Below are positions 31,671-39,855 of a stretch of 64,000 bases of DNA, in pieces (the first letter of the stretch is position 1; each line of letters opens with the position of its first letter). The stretch spans positions 1 to 64,000 of the forward strand of contig JAZRGK010000078.1 in assembly GCA_045644145.1 (NCBI GenBank), in the 5' to 3' direction. The stretch comes from Flemingiibacterium sp045644145. Its GTDB lineage: Bacteria; Bacillota; Clostridia; Oscillospirales; CAG-272. The notes beneath the pieces are model-generated. The model saw nothing but the letters and a program-made list of their open reading frames with translations. It was not told where the DNA came from and did not search any database. Both the position numbers and the translations under genes were made by a program.

Positions 31671-34292
31671 TTATCCAAGCTTCTTGATAGCTTCGTCAAC
31701 AGCCGCAAGCTGTTCGATGAACTTCTCTTTCTTAGCCTTTTCAGCTTCGATAAGCTGTGCAGGTGCTTTGGCAACAAAGCCCTCGTTTGCAAGCTTCTTT
31801 TCAACTCTGTCGATTTCGGAGAGGTACTTTTCCCTTTCCTTGTTAAGACGCTCGCGCTCCTTGGCAAAGTCGATAAGCTCGCCCATGGGAATAAACACCG
31901 TAGCGCCGTTTGCTACGATCTGTACCGCGTTCTCGTCAGCGTAGGAATCCGCAAACTCAACCTCGGATGCGGATGCAAGCTTCTCGAAGAATTTAACGGT
32001 ATCGTCGGAATATGCGGCTCTGTCCCCGGTAACGATGATGACCTTCGCCTTCTTTGAGGGAGCTACGTTCATCTCGGCGCGGCGGTTTCTTATCAGAGTG
32101 ATAGCTTCGATGATCTTCGCCATCTGCTCCTCTTCCGCGGGGAATTCGAACGCCTTATTGTACTTAGGATATTCCGCGATCATAACAGACTCGAACTCGT
32201 GGGGGATCGCCTGATAAATTTCCTCGGTGATGAAGGGCATAAAGGGATGGAGCAGCTTGAGTGTTTCGCCAAGAGTGTAGCAAAGCACGTTCTGGCATGC
32301 GATGTTGCCCTCGTTGAGTCTGGGCTTCACAAGCTCAATATACCAGTCGCAGAGGATATCCCAGATGAAGTCGTATATCTTCGCAAGAGCCACGCCAAGC
32401 TCGAACTTGTCAAGGTTTGCGGTAACCTCACCGATAAGAGTGTTGAGCTTAGAGAGAAGCCACTTATCCTCAGCCTTAAGGTCAGCGGCAGCAGGAAGCT
32501 CTACCTTGTCGATAGTCAGATTCATAAGAGTGAATCTTGAAGCATTCCAAAGCTTATTTGCGAAGTTTCTCGCCGCCTCAACCTTTTTGTCGGAGTAACG
32601 CATATCGTTGCCGGGGGCGTTACCGGTGATAAGGGCGTAACGGAGCGCATCCGCTCCATAGTTGTCAATGATCTCAAGGGGATCAACGCCGTTTCCGAGG
32701 GATTTTGACTTCTTTCTTCCCTGTTCGTCGCGAACAAGTCCGTGGATGAACACATGCTCGAAGGGCGCTTTGCCCGTATGCTCGAGAGCGGAGAATATCA
32801 TTCTCGATACCCAGAAGAATATAATATCATATCCGGTAACAAGCACGCTTGTAGGATAGAAATACTTCATATCCTCGGTTTCATCCGGCCAGCCGAGAGT
32901 TGAGAAGGGCCAGAGAGCGGACGAGAACCATGTATCAAGCACGTCATCTTCCTGACGCATTACCTTGCCGCACTTCGGGCAGGTGTGAACGTCGGTCTTG
33001 GAAACCACCATCTCACCGCAGGCATCGCAGTAGTATGCAGGAATACGGTGTCCCCACCAAAGCTGGCGGGAGATGCACCAGTCATGGACGTTTTCCATCC
33101 AATTAGTATATATCTTTGTGAATCTTTCGGGCACAAACTTAACGTCGCCGTTCCTTGAAGCCGCAAGCGCAGGCTCTGCAAGAGGCGGCATCTTAACGAA
33201 CCACTGATTGGATGTAATAGGCTCAACGGTAGTCCCACAGCGGTAGCATGTGCCTACATTATGGGTGTGAGGCTCGATCTTTACAAGGTATCCGCCGGCT
33301 TCAAGGTCGGCAACGATAGCCTTGCGGCACTCGTAGCGGTCCATACCCTCATACTTGCCGCCTGCCGCATTGATAGTGCCGTCGCCGTTCATAACGAGAA
33401 TCTGCTCAAGTCTGTGGCGAAGACCTACCTCGAAGTCGTTGGGGTCATGTGCGGGGGTGATCTTAACGCATCCCGTACCGAATTCCTTATCAACGTAGCT
33501 GTCGGCAATAAGCGGAATCTCGCGTCCAACGAGAGGAAGCGTGAGAGTCTTACCTACAAGCGCGGAATAACGCTCATCCTCGGGGTTAACCGCAACGGCG
33601 GTATCACCGAGAAGTGTTTCCGGACGGGTGGTAGCGATAATAACCTCGCCGGAGCCGTCTGTGAACGGATAGCGGATGTGCCAGAAATTGCCGGGCTGCT
33701 CACTGTACTCAACCTCTGCATCGGAGAGGGCGGTCATGCAGTGAGGACACCAGTTGATGATGCGGTTTCCGCGGTAGATAAGTCCCTTTTCGTAGAGGTT
33801 TACGAAAACTTCCTTAACGGCTCTGGAGCATCCCTCGTCCATGGTGAAGCGTTCTCTTGTCCAGTCGCAGGATGAACCAAGCTTCTTAAGCTGATTTATA
33901 ATACGATTTCCGTACTGATGCTTCCAATCCCATACACGCTCAAGGAATTTCTCGCGTCCCAGATCGTAACGGGTAAGGCCCTCGTTCTTTCTGAGATTCT
34001 CCTCAACCTTGATCTGAGTTGCGATACCCGCATGGTCAGTGCCGGGCACCCACAGAGTAGAAAAGCCCTGCATGCGCTTGTAGCGGATAAGGATATCCTG
34101 CAGAGTTTCGTCGAGAGCATGTCCCATATGAAGCTGACCGGTTACGTTTGGTGGGGGGATAACAATGGTAAAGGGTTTCTTTTCGGGGTCGCGCTCTGGG
34201 GTGAAATATCCCTTGTCGCACCAATTCTTATAGATGCGATCTTCAAATTCACCGGGAGCGTAATTCTTTGGAAGATTGATTTCCGTGTTCAT
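31671..34292 (-). CDS. valS: valyl-tRNA synthetase
   Basis: 873 residues, class I synthetase. HIGH-type motif PNVTGQLHMGHAL near residue 50, KMSKS-type motif GRKKSKSLGNG near 530, the editing domain (about 190-350) with TTRPETLLGDTAVAVNPED and a zinc-binding segment (YYCDACGEMV, CPKCGKVM). A C-terminal coiled coil (KERERLNKEREKYLSEI) is the ValRS tRNA-binding arm. Complete. Expression is controlled by a T-box leader. Confidence 0.97.
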   Translation of the reverse strand: MNTEINLPKNYAPGEFEDRIYKNWCDKGYFTPERDPEKKPFTIVIPPPNVTGQLHMGHALDETLQDILIRYKRMQGFSTLWVPGTDHAGIATQIKVEENLRKNEGLTRYDLGREKFLERVWDWKHQYGNRIINQLKKLGSSCDWTRERFTMDEGCSRAVKEVFVNLYEKGLIYRGNRIINWCPHCMTALSDAEVEYSEQPGNFWHIRYPFTDGSGEVIIATTRPETLLGDTAVAVNPEDERYSALVGKTLTLPLVGREIPLIADSYVDKEFGTGCVKITPAHDPNDFEVGLRHRLEQILVMNGDGTINAAGGKYEGMDRYECRKAIVADLEAGGYLVKIEPHTHNVGTCYRCGTTVEPITSNQWFVKMPPLAEPALAASRNGDVKFVPERFTKIYTNWMENVHDWCISRQLWWGHRIPAYYCDACGEMVVSKTDVHTCPKCGKVMRQEDDVLDTWFSSALWPFSTLGWPDETEDMKYFYPTSVLVTGYDIIFFWVSRMIFSALEHTGKAPFEHVFIHGLVRDEQGRKKSKSLGNGVDPLEIIDNYGADALRYALITGNAPGNDMRYSDKKVEAARNFANKLWNASRFTLMNLTIDKVELPAAADLKAEDKWLLSKLNTLIGEVTANLDKFELGVALAKIYDFIWDILCDWYIELVKPRLNEGNIACQNVLCYTLGETLKLLHPFMPFITEEIYQAIPHEFESVMIAEYPKYNKAFEFPAEEEQMAKIIEAITLIRNRRAEMNVAPSKKAKVIIVTGDRAAYSDDTVKFFEKLASASEVEFADSYADENAVQIVANGATVFIPMGELIDFAKERERLNKEREKYLSEIDRVEKKLANEGFVAKAPAQLIEAEKAKKEKFIEQLAAVDEAIKKLG

Positions 34293-34326
34293 TTTGTGTT
34301 TCCTTTCGTTCCTTTATTTGTATCGG

Positions 34327-34592
34327 AATACAAAAAGCACCCCGACACACATGTGTCAGGGCGCATAATATGCGCGGTACCACCTGATATTTCTAACTTA
34401 CGATGGGCTGTATACCCATCATCTTCTGTAACGCGAAGAACGCGGCGTCGGCTATTTGATATCCCTCACAAATAGGAAATACCGTTCACTTGGCGGCTCG
34501 GGGACTACCTTCGGAAGCTTCGCGTGACCGCCTCGCACCATGCGGCGGCTCTCTTGACACGCTGGGAAACCTACTCCTTCCCGTCATTGCCT
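34327..34592 (-). promoter_or_regulatory. T-box riboswitch of valS
   Basis: The minus strand contains the T-box antiterminator GGTGGTACCGCG (about 34373-34384), then terminator stem CCCTGACACA/TGTGTCGGGG and a TTTTT run (34333-34362). Upstream is Stem I with GGAGTAG and the AGAGAG...GGTGCGAGGCGG apical pieces. The codon GTA (Val) in GAAGGTAGTCC at 34506-34508 is in the right place for the specifier. Uncharged tRNA-Val should favour the antiterminator and read-through into valS. Confidence 0.92.
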
Positions 34593-34599
34593 TTACGGT

Positions 34600-34629
34600 A
34601 TTATACCATATTATATATATATTTGTCAA
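34600..34629 (-). promoter_or_regulatory. valS promoter
   Basis: On the minus strand TTGACA (34624-34629), 18 nt, TATAAT (34600-34605). Start near 34593, directly before the T-box. Confidence 0.85.
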
Positions 34630-35056
34630 GAGGATTTTTTGATTTGTCAAAACTTAGCGGCACGGTGTTTTGCATAATGCTAAAATATAACGCACCAATA
34701 TATGCAAAATGCAAAATATACAAAAGTGATCGGCTCGTATTTTTTAATAATTCACACGACTCACCAAAAATTCGGATTATGCAAAGTTAGCTTTGGAATC
34801 GACATTTTTGTGCATATATTACACTTTTGTATATTATACATCCGCTTATACCGTTGTTTTGTATATCCGGTCAACAAATTTATTCATATTACCTGCACAT
34901 GTATGGCACTGTATATTTATTCTGTGCAATATACAGTATGCCCCGTATTTGGAATGGTTTGGCAAAATTTATGGAAATTTCTTGTTAAAATAGTATATTG
35001 GTGCATAAAACAAGCTTCATAAATCCGTTGAAAGTGCCCATTTTTACCAAAAGGGG
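34630..35056. other. AT-rich intergenic stretch without genes
   Basis: No convincing ORF, RNA gene or terminator. The only structure I see is a 12-bp inverted repeat, TATACAAAAGTG (34717-34728) with its complement at 34822-34833, about 93 nt apart. Confidence 0.5.
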
Positions 35057-35085
35057 TTGCTTTTTCCGGGCTTATGGGGTATAAT
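35057..35085 (+). promoter_or_regulatory. promoter of the wall hydrolase gene
   Basis: TTGCTT (35057-35062), 17 nt, TATAAT (35080-35085). Leader of about 170 nt to the ATG at 35266, without a recognised riboswitch. Confidence 0.7.
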
Positions 35086-35265
35086 AATATTTGCTTCGCC
35101 TGAACGAGGTATGGCTGCGGCACAATTTCAGATGCCGTGAATATTTTAATAATTCTTGTCATACAATTTAGATCAAGACACCCTTCGGTCAGGCATCTGC
35201 CCTTCCCCTGCACCGTTCTTTACGATTTCAGAAGCGGCAGTAAGCGTTTAAGAAAGGAAATTTTT

Positions 35266-36288
35266 ATGATTCCATATCAACAGATCAAATCCAAGGTTAT
35301 GGGATGCGCCATTGTAAAAGCCCTCGCGAACAAGCTAAACGTGAGAACAGTTTCGCTGCTCACCGTTTGTGCAATTACGTTTGCGTGCGTTGCGGCTTGC
35401 ATAATCACCGCATCTCCGAGCATCGAGGATTCGGAGCCTGCACTTATTTATACAGAAGGTCCCGTTCGTGTCGTTGCTCCTGCCGCATCCGAGGATATCA
35501 CCGTCCCCGAAACGGATGAAATTGCTCCCACGGAAGCTTCGGATGAAATCGTTACCGTTTTAAGCGGCGGTTTGGTTGCGAGCGCACCGGAACTTGATGC
35601 AGCTCCCGAAACTACTGCAGCACCCGAAACTACAGCGGCTCCCGAAACTACTGCAGCTCCCGAAACTACATCGGCTCCCGAAACTACGGCAGCTCCCGAA
35701 ACTACGGCGGCTCCCGAAACCGAGGCTCCCGAGCCTGCGGCTTCAAAAATGATCTTCCCCGACCCAAACAGCGAAAAGCTTGTGGACGAGATCGGACTTT
35801 TACATACGGTCGTAACTCCCGTTCACACCATAACCGAGGAAGAACTCATCATGGCGGCAACGGTCGTACAGCTTGAGGTTATGGGCAACGGCTCTTCTCT
35901 CTACGGTTTTGAGGATGTACAGGAAAAATACTGGGAAATGCTTTCCGTAGCTCAGTGCATACGCAACAGAGCCGAAAGCTCAAGATTCCCTAATTCCATA
36001 AGAGAGGTTATCACTCAGTCCCACAAGGGAAGCAGAGGTCAGATCATCTACCAGTTCAGCCCTGCAGAAAAGCTCGCGCTTTATACCCCTACCGAGGAAG
36101 CTATAACTGCCGCACGCGAGGTGCTGGTTGACGGAATTTCAGTCCTTCCCTTAAATTACTACTATTTCTGTGCAACCCGTATTACCGAATCCTTTGAATT
36201 ATATAACGATTATATATTTGTAAAGGATGCCGACGGCAATTACGACAAGATCGAAGGACACCTTACTACATTCTACGCAGGACGCTAA
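35266..36288 (+). CDS. secreted cell-wall hydrolase (SleB/CwlJ-like)
   Basis: 340 residues from the ATG at 35266 (AAAGGAAA upstream). An N-terminal membrane segment (about 28-48), a low-complexity linker of APETTA repeats, then a C-terminal Hydrolase_2 domain starting at EEELIMAATVVQLEVMGNG with AQCIRNRAE, YQFSPAEKL and YYYFCATRI. SleB-like enzymes cut peptidoglycan, classically spore cortex during germination. The linker probably spans the wall. A role in wall turnover is equally possible. Confidence 0.85.
   Translation: MIPYQQIKSKVMGCAIVKALANKLNVRTVSLLTVCAITFACVAACIITASPSIEDSEPALIYTEGPVRVVAPAASEDITVPETDEIAPTEASDEIVTVLSGGLVASAPELDAAPETTAAPETTAAPETTAAPETTSAPETTAAPETTAAPETEAPEPAASKMIFPDPNSEKLVDEIGLLHTVVTPVHTITEEELIMAATVVQLEVMGNGSSLYGFEDVQEKYWEMLSVAQCIRNRAESSRFPNSIREVITQSHKGSRGQIIYQFSPAEKLALYTPTEEAITAAREVLVDGISVLPLNYYYFCATRITESFELYNDYIFVKDADGNYDKIEGHLTTFYAGR
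35602..35724 (+). repeat. 18-bp coding tandem repeat (APETTA)
   Basis: About seven copies of an 18-bp unit beginning GCTCCCGAAACTAC encode APETTA/APETTS. It is the proline-threonine wall-spanning linker of the hydrolase and is likely to vary in copy number. Confidence 0.85.
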
Positions 36289-36300
36289 TGATATCTGAAA

Positions 36301-36333
36301 AAACAGCCTTGATGCAGTGCATCAAGGCTGTTT
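36301..36333 (+). terminator. terminator of the wall hydrolase gene
   Basis: AAACAGCCTTGATGC (36301-36315) pairs with 36319-36333, followed by TTGAATTTA. An A tract on the other side makes it usable by the convergent thiT-like gene too. Confidence 0.82.
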
Positions 36334-36359
36334 TTGAATTTACTACAGTACCTGCCAAC

Positions 36360-36923
36360 TTATTTCTCTCTTACGGAAATCAGTTTGGAAAGCGCAGGGA
36401 CTGCGCTTATTATAACTGTGCCGATCATAGTGAACACCGTTTCGGGAAGCATATACGCACCGTTGTAGGCAAGCGAATACAGCCATACGTTATTCCATGT
36501 ATCCGGCATAGAAGTTTCCCATATAGTAACACCGGTTATGTAATGGCACGCCATGCGAAGCACAAGCGCCACTGCAACGCCGACACATACACCGACTCTG
36601 CCCTTTCCACGGAAAAATCCCGTAACACCAAGAAGTGTAAAAGCCACAATGTAGTCAAAAAGAATACAGATAATAAGTACCGTTGGCGTAAGTCCCCAAG
36701 CAAAGCATTTGCTGAGCATAAGCTGGATAACGGAATAGACGAACGCCGTACCGAATCCCCATTTAGGTCCGTAGATAATCCCCGCGAGGCATACAGGAAG
36801 CATTGACAGCACCGTCACCGAGCCGCCCAGCGGCGCTTCATACAAAACCAGCAGACTGAGCACCGTGGACATGGCAACAAGTATGGCGCAGAGCACCATT
36901 GCGTGGATATTTGATTTTTTCAA
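36360..36923 (-). CDS. thiT: thiamine transporter ThiT-like (ECF S component)
   Basis: 187 residues from the TTG at 36923, 7 nt after GGAGG; the longer reading runs into the riboswitch terminator and is not real. Six hydrophobic helices. The pattern LPVCLAGIIYGPKWGFG and the C-terminal W-rich segment (WETSMPDTWNNVWLYSLAYNG) match energy-coupling-factor thiamine-binding proteins. A TPP riboswitch upstream supports thiamine as the ligand. The ECF ATPases are not in this window. Confidence 0.9.
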   Translation of the reverse strand: MKKSNIHAMVLCAILVAMSTVLSLLVLYEAPLGGSVTVLSMLPVCLAGIIYGPKWGFGTAFVYSVIQLMLSKCFAWGLTPTVLIICILFDYIVAFTLLGVTGFFRGKGRVGVCVGVAVALVLRMACHYITGVTIWETSMPDTWNNVWLYSLAYNGAYMLPETVFTMIGTVIISAVPALSKLISVREK

Positions 36924-36946
36924 GGTAAAAACCTCCGTAAAATAAA

Positions 36947-36979
36947 ATTCTCCGAACAAAATAACCATGTTCGGAGAAT
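36947..36979 (-). terminator. riboswitch-controlled terminator
   Basis: ATTCTCCGAAC (minus strand, 36979-36969) pairs with GTTCGGAGAAT (36957-36947), then TTTATTTT. It lies between the TPP aptamer and the thiT ribosome site, so it is the expression platform. Confidence 0.85.
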
Positions 36980-36983
36980 CAAT

Positions 36984-37062
36984 GACGTGTGAAGCAGTAT
37001 TTGCTACGCAAAAACTGCCAAGGTATTTGCAAAGCAAATACCAGCATTTTCTACGTAAAAAC
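36984..37062 (-). repeat. array of short hairpins inside the TPP riboswitch leader
   Basis: Three consecutive units of about 22-28 nt, containing GGTATTTGC/GCAAATACC, GCAGTTTTTGCG/GCAAATACTGC and TTTTTACGTAGAAAAT, stand between aptamer and terminator. They are related in sequence (core TTTGC-n-GCAAA). They are not part of a usual TPP platform. Confidence 0.6.
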
Positions 37063-37067
37063 CGCTA

Positions 37068-37178
37068 TCGCGATATCCCTACGTCGGAATTACCCGTACA
37101 GGTTCAAAGGGTTCGGTCGTGTAACCGTCTCAGCCGTACATACCCGTGCACTGATATGTGTTATAGGCGCCCCTGTGT
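37068..37178 (-). promoter_or_regulatory. TPP (thi-box) riboswitch
   Basis: On the minus strand the core elements appear in order: CAGGGGCGCC, GGCTGAGACGG, ACCCTTTGAACCTG, GGTAATTCCGACGTAGGGA. These are the conserved P1/P2, J and P4/P5 segments of the thiamine pyrophosphate aptamer. Located between a consensus promoter and the terminator before the thiT-like gene. Confidence 0.97.
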
Positions 37179-37203
37179 CGATTATTCAGTTTGGAGTAAG
37201 AAC

Positions 37204-37232
37204 ATTATAGCACGTTTTAAGTCTTGTGTCAA
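37204..37232 (-). promoter_or_regulatory. promoter of the TPP riboswitch-thiT unit
   Basis: On the minus strand TTGACA (37227-37232), 17 nt, TATAAT (37204-37209): both perfect. Confidence 0.9.
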
Positions 37233-37253
37233 CTGTCGTTTTAGCCAATCACT

Positions 37254-37871
37254 TTACTTTTTTATATCTGTAATATATGTAAATCGTTGGAATTTTGTAA
37301 ATCCCATAGCGCGAAGCTCAGCTTCGGAATGGTGATTATCCTCCGCAGAATTGTATTCCGGAATAAGCGGCAATCTTACGGTCGCCCTGCTCGGTGCATA
37401 GGATAAATACACAAGATTTTTCTTCAAAAAAGCGTTTTCCTGCCCTGTGTAGGCGCGATAAATTTTCGGTGACATGTCCTTGACATCAACAATATATTCA
37501 TCCAAAAGTCCGTCAACAAGCATGAGCTCATCTATAGGCACAGCAAGCGAAGTTTCGAGAGAAAAACGCCACTGTTCCCCCATGCTTCTTGTATACAAAA
37601 TGAACTCTTTAATAAATTCCGCCTGCAGAAGCGGCTCACCTCCGCCGAAGGTTACTCCGCCGCCCGTGGCGGTAAAGTACAGCGAATCCGGTTTTATTTT
37701 TTCGTAAAGCTCCGCCGCAGTATAGCTTTTTTTACATCCGTTTCGTTTGCATTGGGGATTTAAGCAATACTTGCAGTCAAGAGGACAGCCGAAGCCGCCA
37801 ACAAGCGTTGTAACACCCACGCCGTCCGTTCCGATCCTATGGCGTGACACACCTATAGCTTCAAATATCAC
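37254..37871 (-). CDS. radical SAM protein (glycyl-radical activating enzyme-like)
   Basis: 205 residues from a GTG that overlaps the upstream stop (GTGA). Cys29, Cys33 and Cys36 in GGFGCPLDCKYCLNP form the CxxxCxxC cluster site; TGGGVTFGGGEPLLQAEF is the SAM-binding GGEP motif. It is short for a PflA-type enzyme and lacks the extra ferredoxin domain of some activases, though CKRNGCKKSYTAAEL follows the first motif. No glycyl-radical enzyme is adjacent, so the partner is unknown. Confidence 0.85.
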   Translation of the reverse strand: MIFEAIGVSRHRIGTDGVGVTTLVGGFGCPLDCKYCLNPQCKRNGCKKSYTAAELYEKIKPDSLYFTATGGGVTFGGGEPLLQAEFIKEFILYTRSMGEQWRFSLETSLAVPIDELMLVDGLLDEYIVDVKDMSPKIYRAYTGQENAFLKKNLVYLSYAPSRATVRLPLIPEYNSAEDNHHSEAELRAMGFTKFQRFTYITDIKK

Positions 37872-38401
37872 TTTGTATCTCCATCCTGAGGGCCGTCCGG
37901 TGCAAACGGGATGCCTCCGGCGATCTCGTACACCTCGGTTTCATCAAACATATCAGGATCATCCTGCAAAAAGCCGGCTACGCCCACACCGGTATTCTCG
38001 CTTATGTCGGTATCTGGGAGTAACGCAATATCGCCATCAAGTGCTATCTCGGTGTCAGGCTGTGCGGCAAGCTCACCGTCAAGCGAAGCAGTATCTACCT
38101 GCATATCGCCGGCTATATCGCGTCCGCTAAAATGGTCAACAATGGTTGTAAGCGGCTCACATGCTGTGGTGCTGAGCGCGATAAGCCCTGCTGACACTCC
38201 GGCAACGGCGACTTTGATGCCGCGGCGGCGTTTTTCGGAAATCGCGCGCTCAAGATAGCGCACTTCGGATTCGCATCTTGGGCATGTTCCAAGGCAGTCA
38301 CCTTTATGGGTACATTCGGGAATCTCAAGAGAGATGCCGTTGGCGTTGGCAATGTCCTTTCGTATCTGTTTTAATACCTTGCATTTTTCTTTTCCGTTCA
38401 T
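37868..38401 (-). CDS. zinc-finger-like membrane protein coupled to the radical SAM gene
   Basis: 177 residues from the second ATG (38401), 8 nt after AAGGAG; the first ATG is only 2 nt from it. The N-terminal segment ECTHKGDCLGTCPRCESEVRYLE has four Cys arranged as a small metal site, next a basic stop (EKRRRG), one membrane helix (VAVAGVSAGLIALSTTAC) and a polar Asp-rich tail. The Cys pattern recurs in other anaerobes near maturation or radical genes. Function unknown; the 4-nt overlap implies a joint role with the radical SAM protein. Confidence 0.7.
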   Translation of the reverse strand: MNGKEKCKVLKQIRKDIANANGISLEIPECTHKGDCLGTCPRCESEVRYLERAISEKRRRGIKVAVAGVSAGLIALSTTACEPLTTIVDHFSGRDIAGDMQVDTASLDGELAAQPDTEIALDGDIALLPDTDISENTGVGVAGFLQDDPDMFDETEVYEIAGGIPFAPDGPQDGDTK

Positions 38402-38490
38402 GCTCATATCTCCTTTTTTGGGGGGGTTACTGCATATTTTGACGAACGCAAAAAGGATTTTGTTCCCGAAAATGATATTTTTGTGCACAA

Positions 38491-38516
38491 AAAAAGACTG
38501 CCGAAGCAGTCTTTTT
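38491..38516. terminator. terminator with tetraloop after the Cys/Asp-rich gene
   Basis: AAAAAGACTGC (38491-38501) pairs with GCAGTCTTTTT (38506-38516); the minus-strand loop is TTCG. Strong in both directions; it ends the efp operon. Confidence 0.88.
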
Positions 38517-38526
38517 CGTGTTTTGA

Positions 38527-38991
38527 TTATTTCTCGTTGTGACAGCAATCGCACTCGTCATCGTCGTCGCAGCAATCAAATTTCTCGTTGCATGCGGGAC
38601 AGGTGATCTCAGAGGGATCAACAGTTTCATCGAAGTAAACCTTCTCACCGCAGGCGGGACATTCTACTTCATAGAAAACCTCGTCATCGTCATCACAGCA
38701 ACAATCACAATCGCAGTCGTCATCGTCGCAATCACAATCGCAGTCGCACTCGTCGTCAAGCTCGTCGAGGCACTCGTATACTTCCTCCTCAAGCTCGCCA
38801 AGATCATGGTCAAGCTCGTCAAGGTAAGCGGTGTGGGTGTCGATCTCGTCTTCAAGAGCGTCGATCTTGTCAGCCATATCGGAAACAAGCTCTAAAAGCT
38901 TTGCTATAAGCTTGCCCTCAGCCTTGGTTTCGTCAAGGTTAAGACCCTCGGCAAGACCCTTTAAATATGCTGCATTTTCAAGAAGTGTCAT
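38527..38991 (-). CDS. Cys/Asp-rich zinc-ribbon protein
   Basis: 154 residues. The N-terminal half is a helical, acidic coiled-coil-like region (MTLLENAAYLKGLAEGL, LEDEIDTHTAYLDELDHDL). The second half has runs of alternating Cys and Asp (residues about 80-105), a zinc ribbon CPACGEKVYFD...CPACNEKFD and a further CCDDDDECDCC end. Such CD65-like clostridial proteins are conserved but uncharacterised. It is 65 nt after efp and probably co-transcribed. Confidence 0.8.
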   Translation of the reverse strand: MTLLENAAYLKGLAEGLNLDETKAEGKLIAKLLELVSDMADKIDALEDEIDTHTAYLDELDHDLGELEEEVYECLDELDDECDCDCDCDDDDCDCDCCCDDDDEVFYEVECPACGEKVYFDETVDPSEITCPACNEKFDCCDDDDECDCCHNEK

Positions 38992-39056
38992 AGTAATTAT
39001 TCCTTTCTTAAGCGGAATTTTTCGGTTTTTAATGTGTCCGTCACACAGTGCATCGC

Positions 39057-39614
39057 TTACGCGCGCTCAAGATACTCGCCGGTTCTGGTATCGATCTTGA
39101 TAACAGTACCGATGTCGATGAACAGCGGAACCTTGATGGTTGCGCCGGTTTCGAGAGTTGCGGGCTTGGATGCTCCGGTAGCGGTATCGCCCTTGAAACC
39201 CGGCTCGGTGTCGGTTACTTCCAGCTCAACGAACATGGGGGGCTCAACAGCGAACACGTTGCCCTTGTAGGAGCATACTCTGCACATCATGTTTTCCTTA
39301 ACGAAACGGAAGTTGTCGCCAAGTACGTCGGGACCGATGGGAAGCTGCTCAAAGCTTTCCATGTCCATGAAATAGTAAAGGTCGCCGTCATTGTAGAGAT
39401 ACTGCATCTCTTTTCTGTCAACGATAGCGTTTTCAAACTTATCGGTGGGGTTGAAGGTGCGCTCGGTTACAGCACCGGTGATAACGTTCTTCATCTTGGT
39501 GCGAACAAAAGCCGCGCCCTTACCGGGCTTAACGTGCTGGAATTCAACAACCTGCAGAACCTGACCGTCCATTTCAAATGTTACACCGTTTTTAAAATCT
39601 CCGGCTACTACCAT
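39057..39614 (-). CDS. efp: translation elongation factor P
   Basis: 185 residues from the ATG at 39614 (family start VVAGDFKNGVTFEMDG); the TTG at 39632 overlaps the GGAGG site. KOW-like N-domain with the loop HVKPGKGAAFVRTKMKN carrying the tip Lys, two OB domains, and the conserved end TGEYLERA. It relieves ribosome stalling at polyproline stretches. Confidence 0.97.
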   Translation of the reverse strand: MVVAGDFKNGVTFEMDGQVLQVVEFQHVKPGKGAAFVRTKMKNVITGAVTERTFNPTDKFENAIVDRKEMQYLYNDGDLYYFMDMESFEQLPIGPDVLGDNFRFVKENMMCRVCSYKGNVFAVEPPMFVELEVTDTEPGFKGDTATGASKPATLETGATIKVPLFIDIGTVIKIDTRTGEYLERA

Positions 39615-39683
39615 AATTTTGTAATCCTCCAAAAAATTAAGATTATGTCGGGTTAGTACCCGGACATTTACATGGGTATCTTT

Positions 39684-39712
39684 ATTTTACACCATTTTAC
39701 GGATTTTTTCAA
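39684..39712 (-). promoter_or_regulatory. efp promoter
   Basis: On the minus strand TTGAAA (39707-39712), 17 nt, TAAAAT (39684-39689), about 63 nt before the ATG. Confidence 0.72.
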
Positions 39713-39789
39713 TAGGTTTTGGCAAAGAAATGCGCATGTTTACAAAATATTCACAAAAAGCTGTTTCTAAAAATATTTACATTATAATA

Positions 39790-39818
39790 TTGCAAAAACC
39801 GTTTGGATGTGATATAAT
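39790..39818 (+). promoter_or_regulatory. promoter of the TVP38-miaB operon
   Basis: TTGCAA (39790-39795), 17 nt, TATAAT (39813-39818) with TGTGA just before the -10. Confidence 0.72.
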
Positions 39819-39855
39819 TTATAAGTTAGATAGTCTTATATCGGGGGGACACACG

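Noticed and set aside
35602..35724. Tandem repeat as a CRISPR or VNTR regulatory element
   Set aside because: It is in frame inside the wall hydrolase and encodes an APETTA linker.
36924..37037. N-terminal extension of the ThiT-like protein to 225 residues
   Set aside because: The extension runs across the riboswitch terminator; the TTG at 36923 has a GGAGG site at 7 nt.
38539..38895. 118-residue hydrophobic plus-strand ORF
   Set aside because: Antisense of the Cys/Asp codons, which gives an artificial Val/Ile/Ala-rich frame.
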